A model generated the notes under the pieces. That model was not told where the DNA came from. It worked only from the letters and a program-made list of their open reading frames with translations, and ran no database searches. Shown here piece after piece: positions 7,165 to 15,060 of a DNA stretch of 64,000 nt. The stretch is from Pimelobacter simplex (GTDB lineage: Bacteria; Actinomycetota; Actinomycetes; Propionibacteriales; Nocardioidaceae): positions 3,534,001 through 3,598,000 of the forward strand of contig NZ_CP096276.1 of the NCBI RefSeq assembly GCF_024662235.1, given 5' to 3'. Numbering within the stretch: position 1 is the first letter of the stretch; the number at the start of each line of letters is the position of its first letter. The position numbers and the translations under genes were made by a program.

Positions 7165-10100
7165 CCCGCACCGCTCGCAGCGAGGTGGCGACCCGCTTCG
7201 TGTCCGGCGAGGCGGTGACGATCACGGACCAGTAGTGGCGCCCGGCCCGCAGGCCGCGCACGACCGAGCGCGGCACGGTGACCACGACGGCGCCACGCAG
7301 GTGGCGCACGCTGCGCACGGCGAGCACCCGCCCGCCGTCGCGGACGACGACCTGGCCGGTGTAGCCGGCACGCCCGTCGCCCGGGATGCCCACGACCACG
7401 CGCACCTTGACGGCCTTGGCGCGCTTGCCCGACCGCACCTTCGCGGGCAGCTTCGCGGTCACCGCCGGGGCGGTCCTGGCGACGGTCAGCGTCGTGCGGC
7501 CGGTGCCGGCGCCGGTGCCGGTGCCGTAGGTCGCGACGACCGGGTGGCGGCCGGCGGGCAGGTCACCGGGCAGCACGACCCGGGCGGTCCCGGAGGCCAG
7601 CGTCGCGCGCAGCGTCCGGCCCAGGACGCGCACCTCGACCGTCCCGGACGGCGGGGTGCCCGGCGCGCTCACGGCGACGGTCGCGACCGGCCGGGTGCCG
7701 AAGCCGACCCGGTCGTCGTCGAGCGTCACCTGCACGGTCGCGGCACCCGGCTCGGGGTCGACCTCCTCGGCGTCGGTGAGGTCGACGGTGACCGGCGCGG
7801 GCGCCTTGTGCACGTCGGCGGCACCCCCCGACGAGTACCAGTACGACGCCAGCCCGGTCGCCAGGTGGAAGTCGACGAACGCCTGCGGCCAGGCGCCCCA
7901 GCCCGCACCGGTGCGGTGCTGCGGCGTCGCGCTCGCGGGCAGCGCCACCTCGACGCCGTCGTACGCCGGGGTGACCGCGACCTTGCCGGCCGGGTCGAGG
8001 GTGATCGCGTCGAAGGTCGCGACCCGGACACCGGGGACCGCGTCCAGCGGCGTGCGCTGGTTCGGGTCGGCCTGGCTCGAGCCGTAGCCGTCGAGGTCGG
8101 CGGTGAGCGTCCCGGTGCCCCCGGCGGTCACCTCCAGCACGGGGTCGGTGAACCAGAAGGGCACCAGACCGCCGTAGAAGTTGACCGAGAACGCGCCCTT
8201 CCAGCGGATCGTCGCCGAGCCGTCGGCGGCGAGCTCGGCCCGGCCGCCCGAGAGCCGGACGAGCTGGTCGACGCTCCCGCCGGCCGGGGCCGCGCGGGTC
8301 GCCCACGTCGCCGGGGACTCGGTGCCGTCGGCCGCGCGGTGCACCACCGCGACGTCGCCGGCGCTGGCCCGGTAGGTCGCCTGGTCGCCGTCGGAGACGC
8401 CGGCCGAGAGGTAGTTCGACCCGCCGAACGGCGGCGCCACCTGGAGCTCGCCGTTGCCCGCCCACTCCAGCACGACCCCGTCGAGCGTGAGGCCCTCGGC
8501 AGGCACCGCGCGCTTGGGGTTGACCGTGAGCCGGGCGGCGGTCGAGTACGTCGTACCGACGGCGTTGACGGCCTTGGCCCGGAACAGCGAGCCGGACTGG
8601 TCGAGGTTGGTCCCGACGACGGTGAGCGAGGAGATGCCGTCCGCGCTCTCGACGACCACGTTGTCGTCGTCGGCGGGGATCGGCTGCCAGTAGCCGCCGA
8701 CCCGGCGCTGCCAGACCAGCGCGGTGAGCGCGGGCCCGGCCTCGGCGTGCACGACGAACGTCGCGTCGGCGCCCTCGGTGACGACCCGGTGGCGGGCGTC
8801 GAGCGCGAAGCGCGGCGCGAAGGTCACCGCGAGGCTCGCCTCGGCGGAGACCACGGTGCCGGCGTCGTTGGCGACCTTCATCCGGTAGGTCGTGCCGGCC
8901 GCGGCCGGGGTGGCGTCCACCTGGAGCGTCGGCGAGGTCGCGCCCGGGAGGTTCGCGAACCGCGCCTCCCCGGCCCGGCGCGCCTGCCACTGCACGGTGC
9001 CGCCGAGCGCGGTGTCGATCGCGGCGGTGAAGGTGACCGGGCGGCTCGCCTCCCCCACCGCGAGCTCGACCGCGGCGTCCTGGGGCTGCGTGGTGACGCG
9101 CGGCGCGATGCCCTCGAGGACCATCCGGCGGTAGCCGATCTCGCGCGGGTTCGCGGCCGACTGCACGGGCACGTAGACCGACCCGTCGACACCGGTCTCG
9201 ATGACCATCTGGGTGCCGCCGTTCTGGGCGTACTCGGCGACCCGGTAGCCCGCGAGGGTGCCGGTGTCGTCGACCACCTTGAGGGTGCGGCCCTGGGCGT
9301 CGGAGTCGTCGGTGGCCCAGAGCAGGTCGCGCTCGGCGTCGTACGCCATCTGCCAGCCGGCGCGGGAGGTGTCGATGCCGAGCTCGCGGTACTGCGGGAT
9401 GGGCTCGCCCTCGACGGCCGGGCGGGCGACCGGCTGGTCGCCGTCGAGCGTGACGCGCTGGTAGTCGGCGAGGCGCTGGTTGTTGCCGTGCAGGTAGACC
9501 GAGCCCTCGGGCCCGGCGACCGCGGCGGTCCAGCCGTAGAAGACGCCGCTGCCCTCGTAGAACAGCCTCGCCTCGGTGCCGGGGATGCCGGCCGTCTCGA
9601 CGGTGCTGTCCCCGGTCGGCTTCAGCCGGAACGCCGGGGCGTAGTGGTCGGTGCCGCCGGCGGTCACCCGCGCGGCACTGAGCGCCAGCACGTAGGAGCC
9701 GTCGCCGAGCGCGGCGAGGTTGGGGTCCGCGGCGTTGCCGGTCATGGCCGGCGTGCCGTTCGCGAGCGTCCAGCCGCCCGGGAAGTCGCCGGTCGGCGCC
9801 CACGAGATCGGCGCCCGTCGTACGGTCCAGCCGCCGGCGCCGTCGGCGCCGACCCGGACCAGCCGATAGGGGTTCTGCTCGCTCGCGGTCGATCCGTCGA
9901 GGACGACGACACCGAGCTCGCCCGCCGTCCGGTTCCAGGTCAGCGCGCTCACGCCGGGGGCGGTCGACGTGAGCAGCACGCCGGCGACACCGGCGGTGAA
10001 CGTGCCGGCCTCGCGCTCGAAGCGCAGCGTGCGCAGGGTGACCTCGTTCTGCCCGGCCCCGTCCTTGCTGGTGACGAAGAAGAAGGTGTCGGTGACCGGG

Positions 10101-11011
10101 TCGAGGGCGGTGCGCAGGAAGCGTCCACTGCCGCCGGTGGCCACCATCGTGTGCGTGTACGGCGTCCCGACCGGCGTCAGGTCCTGCGCGTCGAGCGCGG
10201 TGACGATGAGCTTCTGCGCGCCGTGCGCGGCGTCGAACTGGATCGCGTAGACGAGGTCGCCGCGTGCCGAGACCTCCAGCGACCGCTGAGCGTTGACGCC
10301 ACCGGACACGGTGCTGCCGCTGAGCCAGCGGGCGCCCTCGGAGAGCACCGGGGCACCGGGCTGGTCGAAGCGCTCGGCGAGGTCGGGCAGGCCGCCCGGG
10401 CCGTCGTAGCTGATCGTGACCGGGTCGAAGGCCGTCCCCGGCGTGTAGAGGCGCTGCCCCTCGCCGCCCTGGCTCGGGACGGCCGTCCACGTGGTGCGCT
10501 CCGGGGCGAAGGACGTCTCCTCCGCGCCGGCCACGTCGAGCGTGGCCAGCACGACATCGACGTCCTCGTGCAGCTCGCCACCCGGCGCCTCACGGCTGTA
10601 GCCGACGTAGGTGCCGCGGATCTCCTGGGCGTCCGGCCCGATCCGCACCTCGAGGTCCTTGAACGTGGAGTCGAGCGTGTAGCGCCCCGACGGCTCCGGG
10701 TAGGCCTGGAAGCGGACCCACCCGCCGAGGTGCAGCGTCGTGGTGCGCGTCGCGTCGTCGTAGGTGCCGGACGTGACCGGGAAGTCGAAGCCGTCGGCCG
10801 CCCCGTTGGGCGCGCGGCGGACCACGACGCCGTCCCCGCCCGACGTACCGGAGCCTCCGATGTAGCTGCGCCAGGACGCCTTGATCCCCCAGCTCACCGT
10901 GCCGGAGGAGAGATCGGTCGTCGCGGCACGTGCGGTGGGTGCGGGCGCGACGAGGCTGAGTCCGGCGAGCGGCAGGACGAGGGCGAGCAGGGCGAGGACA
11001 AGGCGTTTCAT
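7154..11011 (-). CDS. Giant secreted HtaA-domain haem-binding surface protein with Ig-like domains
   Basis: About 1285 aa. It has a signal peptide (residues 1-29, ending ARA), then an HtaA domain (about 35-190) starting SWGIKASWRSYIGG. A long beta-rich, propeller-like region (about 230-640) follows, then two Ig-like domains, a second divergent HtaA-like domain, and C-terminal Ig-like repeats ending in a basic tail. HtaA domains bind haem on the cell surface of corynebacteria and pass it to HmuT. Ser46 and Tyr50 match the Ser and Tyr haem contacts of corynebacterial HtaA, but the expected His position is Tyr104. I see no LPXTG or C-terminal membrane helix, so it is probably secreted or wall-associated. 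It lies downstream of the iron-box promoter shared with the small gene upstream. The start is ATG 11009-11011, directly ahead of the signal peptide. Confidence 0.85.
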   Translation of the reverse strand: MKRLVLALLALVLPLAGLSLVAPAPTARAATTDLSSGTVSWGIKASWRSYIGGSGTSGGDGVVVRRAPNGAADGFDFPVTSGTYDDATRTTTLHLGGWVRFQAYPEPSGRYTLDSTFKDLEVRIGPDAQEIRGTYVGYSREAPGGELHEDVDVVLATLDVAGAEETSFAPERTTWTAVPSQGGEGQRLYTPGTAFDPVTISYDGPGGLPDLAERFDQPGAPVLSEGARWLSGSTVSGGVNAQRSLEVSARGDLVYAIQFDAAHGAQKLIVTALDAQDLTPVGTPYTHTMVATGGSGRFLRTALDPVTDTFFFVTSKDGAGQNEVTLRTLRFEREAGTFTAGVAGVLLTSTAPGVSALTWNRTAGELGVVVLDGSTASEQNPYRLVRVGADGAGGWTVRRAPISWAPTGDFPGGWTLANGTPAMTGNAADPNLAALGDGSYVLALSAARVTAGGTDHYAPAFRLKPTGDSTVETAGIPGTEARLFYEGSGVFYGWTAAVAGPEGSVYLHGNNQRLADYQRVTLDGDQPVARPAVEGEPIPQYRELGIDTSRAGWQMAYDAERDLLWATDDSDAQGRTLKVVDDTGTLAGYRVAEYAQNGGTQMVIETGVDGSVYVPVQSAANPREIGYRRMVLEGIAPRVTTQPQDAAVELAVGEASRPVTFTAAIDTALGGTVQWQARRAGEARFANLPGATSPTLQVDATPAAAGTTYRMKVANDAGTVVSAEASLAVTFAPRFALDARHRVVTEGADATFVVHAEAGPALTALVWQRRVGGYWQPIPADDDNVVVESADGISSLTVVGTNLDQSGSLFRAKAVNAVGTTYSTAARLTVNPKRAVPAEGLTLDGVVLEWAGNGELQVAPPFGGSNYLSAGVSDGDQATYRASAGDVAVVHRAADGTESPATWATRAAPAGGSVDQLVRLSGGRAELAADGSATIRWKGAFSVNFYGGLVPFWFTDPVLEVTAGGTGTLTADLDGYGSSQADPNQRTPLDAVPGVRVATFDAITLDPAGKVAVTPAYDGVEVALPASATPQHRTGAGWGAWPQAFVDFHLATGLASYWYSSGGAADVHKAPAPVTVDLTDAEEVDPEPGAATVQVTLDDDRVGFGTRPVATVAVSAPGTPPSGTVEVRVLGRTLRATLASGTARVVLPGDLPAGRHPVVATYGTGTGAGTGRTTLTVARTAPAVTAKLPAKVRSGKRAKAVKVRVVVGIPGDGRAGYTGQVVVRDGGRVLAVRSVRHLRGAVVVTVPRSVVRGLRAGRHYWSVIVTASPDTKRVATSLRAVRVRR

Positions 11012-11094
11012 GCGAGCGGACCTTCGGGAGTCGGGAGCGACGACGGCACCGGACGGTGCGCGGGCCCGAGCCCCACGCACCGCCCGGTCAGGCA

Positions 11095-11598
11095 TCAGGA
11101 GACGTTGAACTCGGCGCTGTCGCCGGCGTAGGAGCCGCTGCCGCCGCCCCCGTGGGTCGGGGTGATGACGACCTCGCACAGCTTGGTGCTGCAGTTGATG
11201 TTGGCCGGCTGACCGAACAGGTTGGCGTGGGCGTTGGTGTCGCTCGCCAGCAGCTGGAAGCCGGTCACGGTCAGCACGCCGGAGGCGTTCGACGTGGTGT
11301 CGACCTGGTTGCTCTCGCCGCACGCCGGGATCTTGACCAGCGGCAGGAAGGTGTAGGTCGTGTACTCGCAGACGCTCACCGTGTAGTCGGTGCTCGCCGC
11401 CAGGCCGGACTGCGAGACGGTGACCGTGGCGAGGTTGGCGTAGCTGCTCGACGCCGGCGAGAGCGAGACGTTGTCGGAGTCGCTGGTGTCGGAGGCGTGC
11501 GCGGCCGTGGCGGAGACGCTGAGCGCACCCGCCGCGGCGGTGGCCGCGAGGAGGGCGAGGGCACGCGACGTCGTACGGCGGTTGGGGGTGGACCTCAT
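11095..11598 (-). CDS. Small secreted neocarzinostatin-like protein, candidate haem carrier
   Basis: A 167-aa precursor with a signal peptide of about 36 residues (cut near AHA). The mature part is a single beta-sandwich-like domain resembling the neocarzinostatin/macromomycin family: a GLAASTDYTVSVC strand and four cysteines at 77, 93, 136 and 141. The NCSTKLC pair has the same five-residue spacing as Cys88-Cys93 of neocarzinostatin. Neocarzinostatin carries a hydrophobic chromophore; here the gene is first behind an IdeR-box promoter and precedes an HtaA protein, so a haem or porphyrin ligand is a reasonable guess. His124 and His149 are in the mature part. The start at ATG 11598 has AGGAG about 9 nt upstream. 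Family assignment is by eye. Confidence 0.72.
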   Translation of the reverse strand: MRSTPNRRTTSRALALLAATAAAGALSVSATAAHASDTSDSDNVSLSPASSSYANLATVTVSQSGLAASTDYTVSVCEYTTYTFLPLVKIPACGESNQVDTTSNASGVLTVTGFQLLASDTNAHANLFGQPANINCSTKLCEVVITPTHGGGGSGSYAGDSAEFNVS

Positions 11599-11652
11599 GG
11601 GTTCTTCTCCTTCTCTAGGATCGGAACCAGCCCTGGGGCCGATTCCTCTTCG

Positions 11653-11672
11653 GGCCGCGCACACGCGCGGCC
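11653..11672 (-). other. Leader hairpin, 8-bp perfect stem with 4-nt loop
   Basis: GGCCGCGC / GCGCGGCC arms around ACAC on the plus strand, inside the leader of the neocarzinostatin-like transcript, about 55 nt from its start codon. Could be an attenuator, an RNA-stability element, or chance in GC-rich DNA. Confidence 0.4.
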
Positions 11673-11692
11673 GTGGAAGGCCGTGGGGCCGG

Positions 11693-11729
11693 CCGGGGCG
11701 CTGTTCCCTGCGAAAGTTCGGCGCCCCGG
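11693..11729 (-). other. Leader hairpin, 9-bp perfect stem with 19-nt loop
   Basis: CCGGGGCGC and GCGCCCCGG pair perfectly around an AT-richer loop. Together with the hairpin at 11653 it makes the leader strongly structured. No known riboswitch consensus was recognised. Confidence 0.4.
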
Positions 11730-11813
11730 TCCCCCGTCGCGACACCTGGTGCCGCGCGGCCTCTCCCCGGTGCGCCGGCGCCACCGAGTTGGCGTCCACC
11801 GATGCGTCCGAGG

Positions 11814-11832
11814 TAAGGTAAGCCTTACCGAA
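11814..11832. promoter_or_regulatory. IdeR/DtxR iron box 1
   Basis: TAAGGTAAGCCTTACCGAA matches 18 of 19 positions of the consensus TWAGGTWAGSCTWACCTWA as I remember it. It covers the predicted -10 of the minus-strand transcript for the neocarzinostatin-like and giant HtaA genes, so iron-loaded IdeR/DtxR would repress them. Confidence 0.85.
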
Positions 11833-11849
11833 TTACTCACGGGCGTCAA
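11822..11849 (-). promoter_or_regulatory. Promoter for the neocarzinostatin-like / HtaA transcript
   Basis: Minus-strand TTGACG (11849-11844) and TAAGGC (11827-11822) are separated by 16 nt; the -10 lies inside iron box 1. The resulting leader would be about 215 nt. Confidence 0.5.
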
Positions 11850-11935
11850 GCACTTGCCTGACGGTCCGTCAGATCCGTTCGGCCGCTTCTCGCGCCGCGC
11901 TCCCCGCGCGTGATCTGCACATACTCGGGACGTAA

Positions 11936-11954
11936 TTAGGTGAGCCTAAGCTTG
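11936..11954. promoter_or_regulatory. IdeR/DtxR iron box 2, upstream of hmuT
   Basis: TTAGGTGAGCCTAAGCTTG matches about 14 of 19 consensus positions with an intact left half-site. It is 55 nt upstream of hmuT and includes TAAGCT, a possible -10. Predicts iron repression of hmuTUV and the coupled surface genes. Confidence 0.75.
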
Positions 11955-12008
11955 TGTTAGGGTCGCCTTCGCCCGAGATGTTGACACTCTGACAGCAAAG
12001 AGCAGCGC

Positions 12009-13142
12009 ATGGTTTCCCCGACGACCCGCCCCTTCCGCACGCTGGCCGCCGTCGCTGCCGCCGCCCTGGCGCTGAGCGCCTGCGGTCCCGTGCTCGACGG
12101 GAAGCAGAGCGGGCACGGCAAGGAGGGGCCCGGTACCGCGGTCCCCTCGATCGCCGACGTCACCACGCTGAAGGACCCGAAGGCCTACCAGGGCCCGGTC
12201 GACATCAACCTCCCGAGCCCGGAGATCCGCCCGGTCGAGGACGACCCGACCCCGCAGCTGCCGGTCACCGTCACCGACGCACAAGGCACCAAGGTCACCG
12301 TCAAGGACGCCAGCCGGATCCTCGCGCTCGACGTCTACGGCACGCTCTCCCAGACCGTCTTCGAGCTCGGCCTGGGCGACAGCATCGTGGGCCGCGACGT
12401 CTCCTCGGCGTACGACGAGATCGAGGACCGGCCGCTGGTCACCCAGAACGGCCACGAGCTCAACGCCGAGGCGATCCTCGGGCTCGACCCGACCGTGCTC
12501 ATCACCGACACCTCGCTGGGCCCGTGGGACGTCGTCCTCCAGGTCCGCGACGCCGGCATCCCGGTGGTCGTCGTCGACGCCGAGCGCAGCCTCGACAACC
12601 TCGCCGAGCTCACCGGGCAGGTCGCCGACGCGCTCGGCGTGCCCGAGCAGGGCAAGCAGCTCGGCGAGCGGATCGTCAAGGAGGCCGACGCCGTCGAGGC
12701 GCAGATCGCGAAGGTCGCTCCCCAGGACGTCACCGGCCAGATGCGGATGATCTTCCTGTACGTGCGCGGCCAGGCGAACGTCTACTACATGTTCGGCCGC
12801 GGCTCCGGCGCGGACGCGCTGATCACCGCCGTCGGCGGCTACGACGTCAGCAGCGAGATCGGCTGGAACGGCATGAAGCCGGTCAACGACGAGGGCCTGA
12901 TCAAGGCCCAGCCCGACGTCGTGGTGATGATGAGCAAGGGCCTCGACTCCGTCGGCGGCGTCGACGGCCTGCTCGACCAGTTCCCCGCGCTCGCCCAGAC
13001 CCCGGCCGGCGAGAACCGCCGCGTCATCGCGATGGACGACGCCCAGATCCTCAGCTACGGGCCGCGCACCGCCGACGTCCTCAACGCGCTGGCCGTGGCG
13101 CTCTACGCGCCGGAGAGCCTGCCCGCCGAGGACCGTTCGTGA
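12009..13142 (+). CDS. hmuT: Haem ABC transporter substrate-binding lipoprotein HmuT
   Basis: A 377-aa FecB/TroA-like periplasmic-binding-type lipoprotein. The signal peptide ends in a lipobox LSAC with Cys25 as the lipidated residue. The haem-ligand candidates are His149 (in QNGHELN) and a tyrosine at about 251 (FLYVRG), spaced close to the His/Tyr pair of corynebacterial HmuT. It is anchored outside the membrane, takes haem from HtaA-type proteins and hands it to HmuU. It is first in the plus-strand operon, behind iron box 2, and overlaps hmuU by GTGA. There is no good Shine-Dalgarno before ATG 12009. Confidence 0.9.
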   Translation: MVSPTTRPFRTLAAVAAAALALSACGPVLDGKQSGHGKEGPGTAVPSIADVTTLKDPKAYQGPVDINLPSPEIRPVEDDPTPQLPVTVTDAQGTKVTVKDASRILALDVYGTLSQTVFELGLGDSIVGRDVSSAYDEIEDRPLVTQNGHELNAEAILGLDPTVLITDTSLGPWDVVLQVRDAGIPVVVVDAERSLDNLAELTGQVADALGVPEQGKQLGERIVKEADAVEAQIAKVAPQDVTGQMRMIFLYVRGQANVYYMFGRGSGADALITAVGGYDVSSEIGWNGMKPVNDEGLIKAQPDVVVMMSKGLDSVGGVDGLLDQFPALAQTPAGENRRVIAMDDAQILSYGPRTADVLNALAVALYAPESLPAEDRS

Positions 13143-14263
13143 CCGCGACCGTGCCCGGACCGGCGCTCGACCGCGCCGAGACCGGCACCGACCGCGTGGC
13201 CGGGGGCACCGCCGTCCTCGACCGGCACCGCCGGCGCCGGATCGCGCTGCTCTACACCGGCCTGGTCGGCGCGCTCGTCGTCGCGATCCTGGTCGCGGGC
13301 GGCTCGGGCCAGCTCACGATCCCGCTCAGCGAGATCCTCGGCTCGATCGCGCACCGCCTCGGCATCGACGCCGGGCCGATGCCCAGCCACCCCAACGGCG
13401 AGTACACGCTGTGGAACGTCCGCTTCTCGCGGATCGCGATGGCCGTCATCGTCGGCGGCTCGCTCGCCGTGGCGGGCGCCGCGATGCAGGGCGTCTTCGG
13501 CAACCCGCTCGCCGAGCCCAGCGTCGTCGGGGTCTCCTCCGGCGCCGCGGTCGCCGCGGGCGTCGCGATCGTCTTCAGCCTCCGGTTCGCCGGCGACTGG
13601 TCGATCCCGGTGTGCGCCTTCATCGGCGGCCTCGCCACGACCCTCCTGGTCTACGCGCTCTCCCGCTCCGACGGCCGCACCGAGGTGGTCACCCTCGTGC
13701 TGACCGGCATCGCGGTCAACGCCGTGGCCGGCGCGCTGCTCGCGCTGCTGATGTTCCTCGGCGACACCCAGGCCCGCGAGTCCATCGTGTTCTGGCAGCT
13801 CGGCAGCCTCAACGGCAGCCGGTGGACCTATGTCGTCGTGGTCGCGCCGCTCGCGGTCGCCGGCGTCGTCATCGCCCTCGCCTGCGCCCGCAGCCTCGAC
13901 CTGCTCGCCCTCGGTGAGCGCTCGGCGCGTCACCTCGGCGTCAACGTCGAGGGCCTGCGGATCGTGCTCATCGTCGTGGTCGCGCTGCTCACCGCCGCCG
14001 CGGTCAGCTTCTGCGGCATCGTCGCCTTCGTCGGGCTCATCGTCCCCCACCTGGTGCGGATGGTGACCGGCCCCGGCCACCGCACGCTGCTCATCGCCTC
14101 GTTCCTGGCCGGTGCGCTCGTGCTCATCTGCGCCGACACGGTCGCCCGCACCGCCGTCGCCTACACCGACCTGCCGCTCGGCATGCTCACCTCGCTGGTG
14201 GGCGGGCCGTTCTTCTTCTGGCTGCTGCGCCGCACCCGTCGTACGTCGGGGGGCTGGGCATGA
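13139..14263 (+). CDS. hmuU: Haem ABC transporter permease HmuU
   Basis: A 374-aa FecCD-type permease starting with GTG 13139 inside the hmuT stop. It has about nine to ten membrane helices and the conserved GNPLAEPSVVGVSSGA stretch near residues 120-135, typical of the BtuC/FecCD family, plus the cytoplasmic coupling region with GERSARHLGVNVEGLR. A homodimer would form the membrane channel for haem delivered by HmuT. The frame continues far upstream through hmuT, but only the part from 13139 shows family similarity. Confidence 0.92.
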   Translation: MTATVPGPALDRAETGTDRVAGGTAVLDRHRRRRIALLYTGLVGALVVAILVAGGSGQLTIPLSEILGSIAHRLGIDAGPMPSHPNGEYTLWNVRFSRIAMAVIVGGSLAVAGAAMQGVFGNPLAEPSVVGVSSGAAVAAGVAIVFSLRFAGDWSIPVCAFIGGLATTLLVYALSRSDGRTEVVTLVLTGIAVNAVAGALLALLMFLGDTQARESIVFWQLGSLNGSRWTYVVVVAPLAVAGVVIALACARSLDLLALGERSARHLGVNVEGLRIVLIVVVALLTAAAVSFCGIVAFVGLIVPHLVRMVTGPGHRTLLIASFLAGALVLICADTVARTAVAYTDLPLGMLTSLVGGPFFFWLLRRTRRTSGGWA

Positions 14264-15060
14264 GCCCCGTCCTGTCGGCGCACGGCGTCTCGCTCAGCTA
14301 CGGCCGCCGGCCGATCCTGGAGTCCGTCGACCTCGAGGTACGCCGCCGCGAGGTACTCGCGCTGGTCGGCCCCAACGGCGCCGGCAAGTCCACCCTGCTC
14401 TCGGTGCTCGCCGGCGACCAGACGCCCGACGAGGGCGAGGTCCGCCTCGACGGGACCCCGCTGGAGCAGTGGAAGCTGCGCGACCTCGCCCGCACCCGCG
14501 CCGTGCTCACCCAGGAGCACAAGATCTCGTTCCCCTTCCCGGCGATCGACGTCGTCCGGATGGGCCGCTCCCCTTGGCGCGGCCGTCCCGAGGAGGACCA
14601 CGACGAGCGCGTGGTCGCCGAGGCGATGGCCACCGCCGACATCGAGCGGCTGGCCGGGCAGCCCTTCGGCCTGCTCTCCGGCGGCGAGAAGGGGCGGACG
14701 TCGTTCGCCCGCATCCTCGCCCAGCGCACCGGCGTCCTGCTCCTCGACGAGCCGACCGCCGCCCTCGACATCGGCCACCAGGAGGCGGTCCTCGCCGAGG
14801 CCCGCACCCAGGCCGCGGCCGGCGCCGCCGTGGTCGTCGTCCTGCACGACCTCACCCTCGCCGCCGCCTGGTCCGACCGGGTCGCCCTGCTCCACCACGG
14901 CCGGGTCGCCGCCGAGGGCGCACCCGCCGAGGTCTTCACCGCTCCCCTGCTGAGCCTCGTCTACGACCACCCCATCGACGTCCTGCCGCACCCGGCGACC
15001 GGCGAGCTCCTCGTGCTCCCCGACCGGCGTGCCCTCATCACGCGGGAGGAGACCGCATGA
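14260..15060 (+). CDS. hmuV: Haem ABC transporter ATP-binding protein HmuV
   Basis: A 266-aa ATPase of the FepC/HmuV type. Walker A is GPNGAGKST near residue 38, the signature is LSGGEKGR near 140, Walker B is LLLDEPTAALD, and the switch His is in VLHDLTLAA. It powers haem import through HmuU. ATG 14260 overlaps the hmuU stop and its own stop overlaps the next secreted-protein gene (ATGA), so the ABC transporter and the surface proteins form one coupled transcript. Confidence 0.93.
   Translation: MSPVLSAHGVSLSYGRRPILESVDLEVRRREVLALVGPNGAGKSTLLSVLAGDQTPDEGEVRLDGTPLEQWKLRDLARTRAVLTQEHKISFPFPAIDVVRMGRSPWRGRPEEDHDERVVAEAMATADIERLAGQPFGLLSGGEKGRTSFARILAQRTGVLLLDEPTAALDIGHQEAVLAEARTQAAAGAAVVVVLHDLTLAAAWSDRVALLHHGRVAAEGAPAEVFTAPLLSLVYDHPIDVLPHPATGELLVLPDRRALITREETA

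Larger units (their letters stand above)
11599..12008. other. 410-bp divergent regulatory region of the haem locus
   Basis: There is no convincing gene. It contains the two iron boxes at 11814 and 11936, promoter elements in both directions, and a GC-rich leader of about 215 nt for the minus-strand transcript with at least two strong hairpins. A short frame extending the neocarzinostatin-like gene upstream lacks a start context and reads through the hairpins, so I treat the stretch as untranslated. Confidence 0.7.

Noticed and set aside
7235..11131. A plus-strand open frame of 1298 codons opposite the giant HtaA gene
   Set aside because: It is the antisense shadow of a gene with strong third-position GC; the product is Arg/Gly/Asp-rich low-complexity sequence with no domain or signal peptide.
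11095..11598. Enediyne antibiotic apoprotein of a biosynthetic cluster
   Set aside because: No polyketide or tailoring genes in the window; iron boxes and HtaA/HmuTUV genes define the context.
11599..11813. Riboswitch (cobalamin or other) in the leader of the neocarzinostatin-like gene
   Set aside because: Stems are strong but no conserved core of a known class was recognised; kept only as structured leader.
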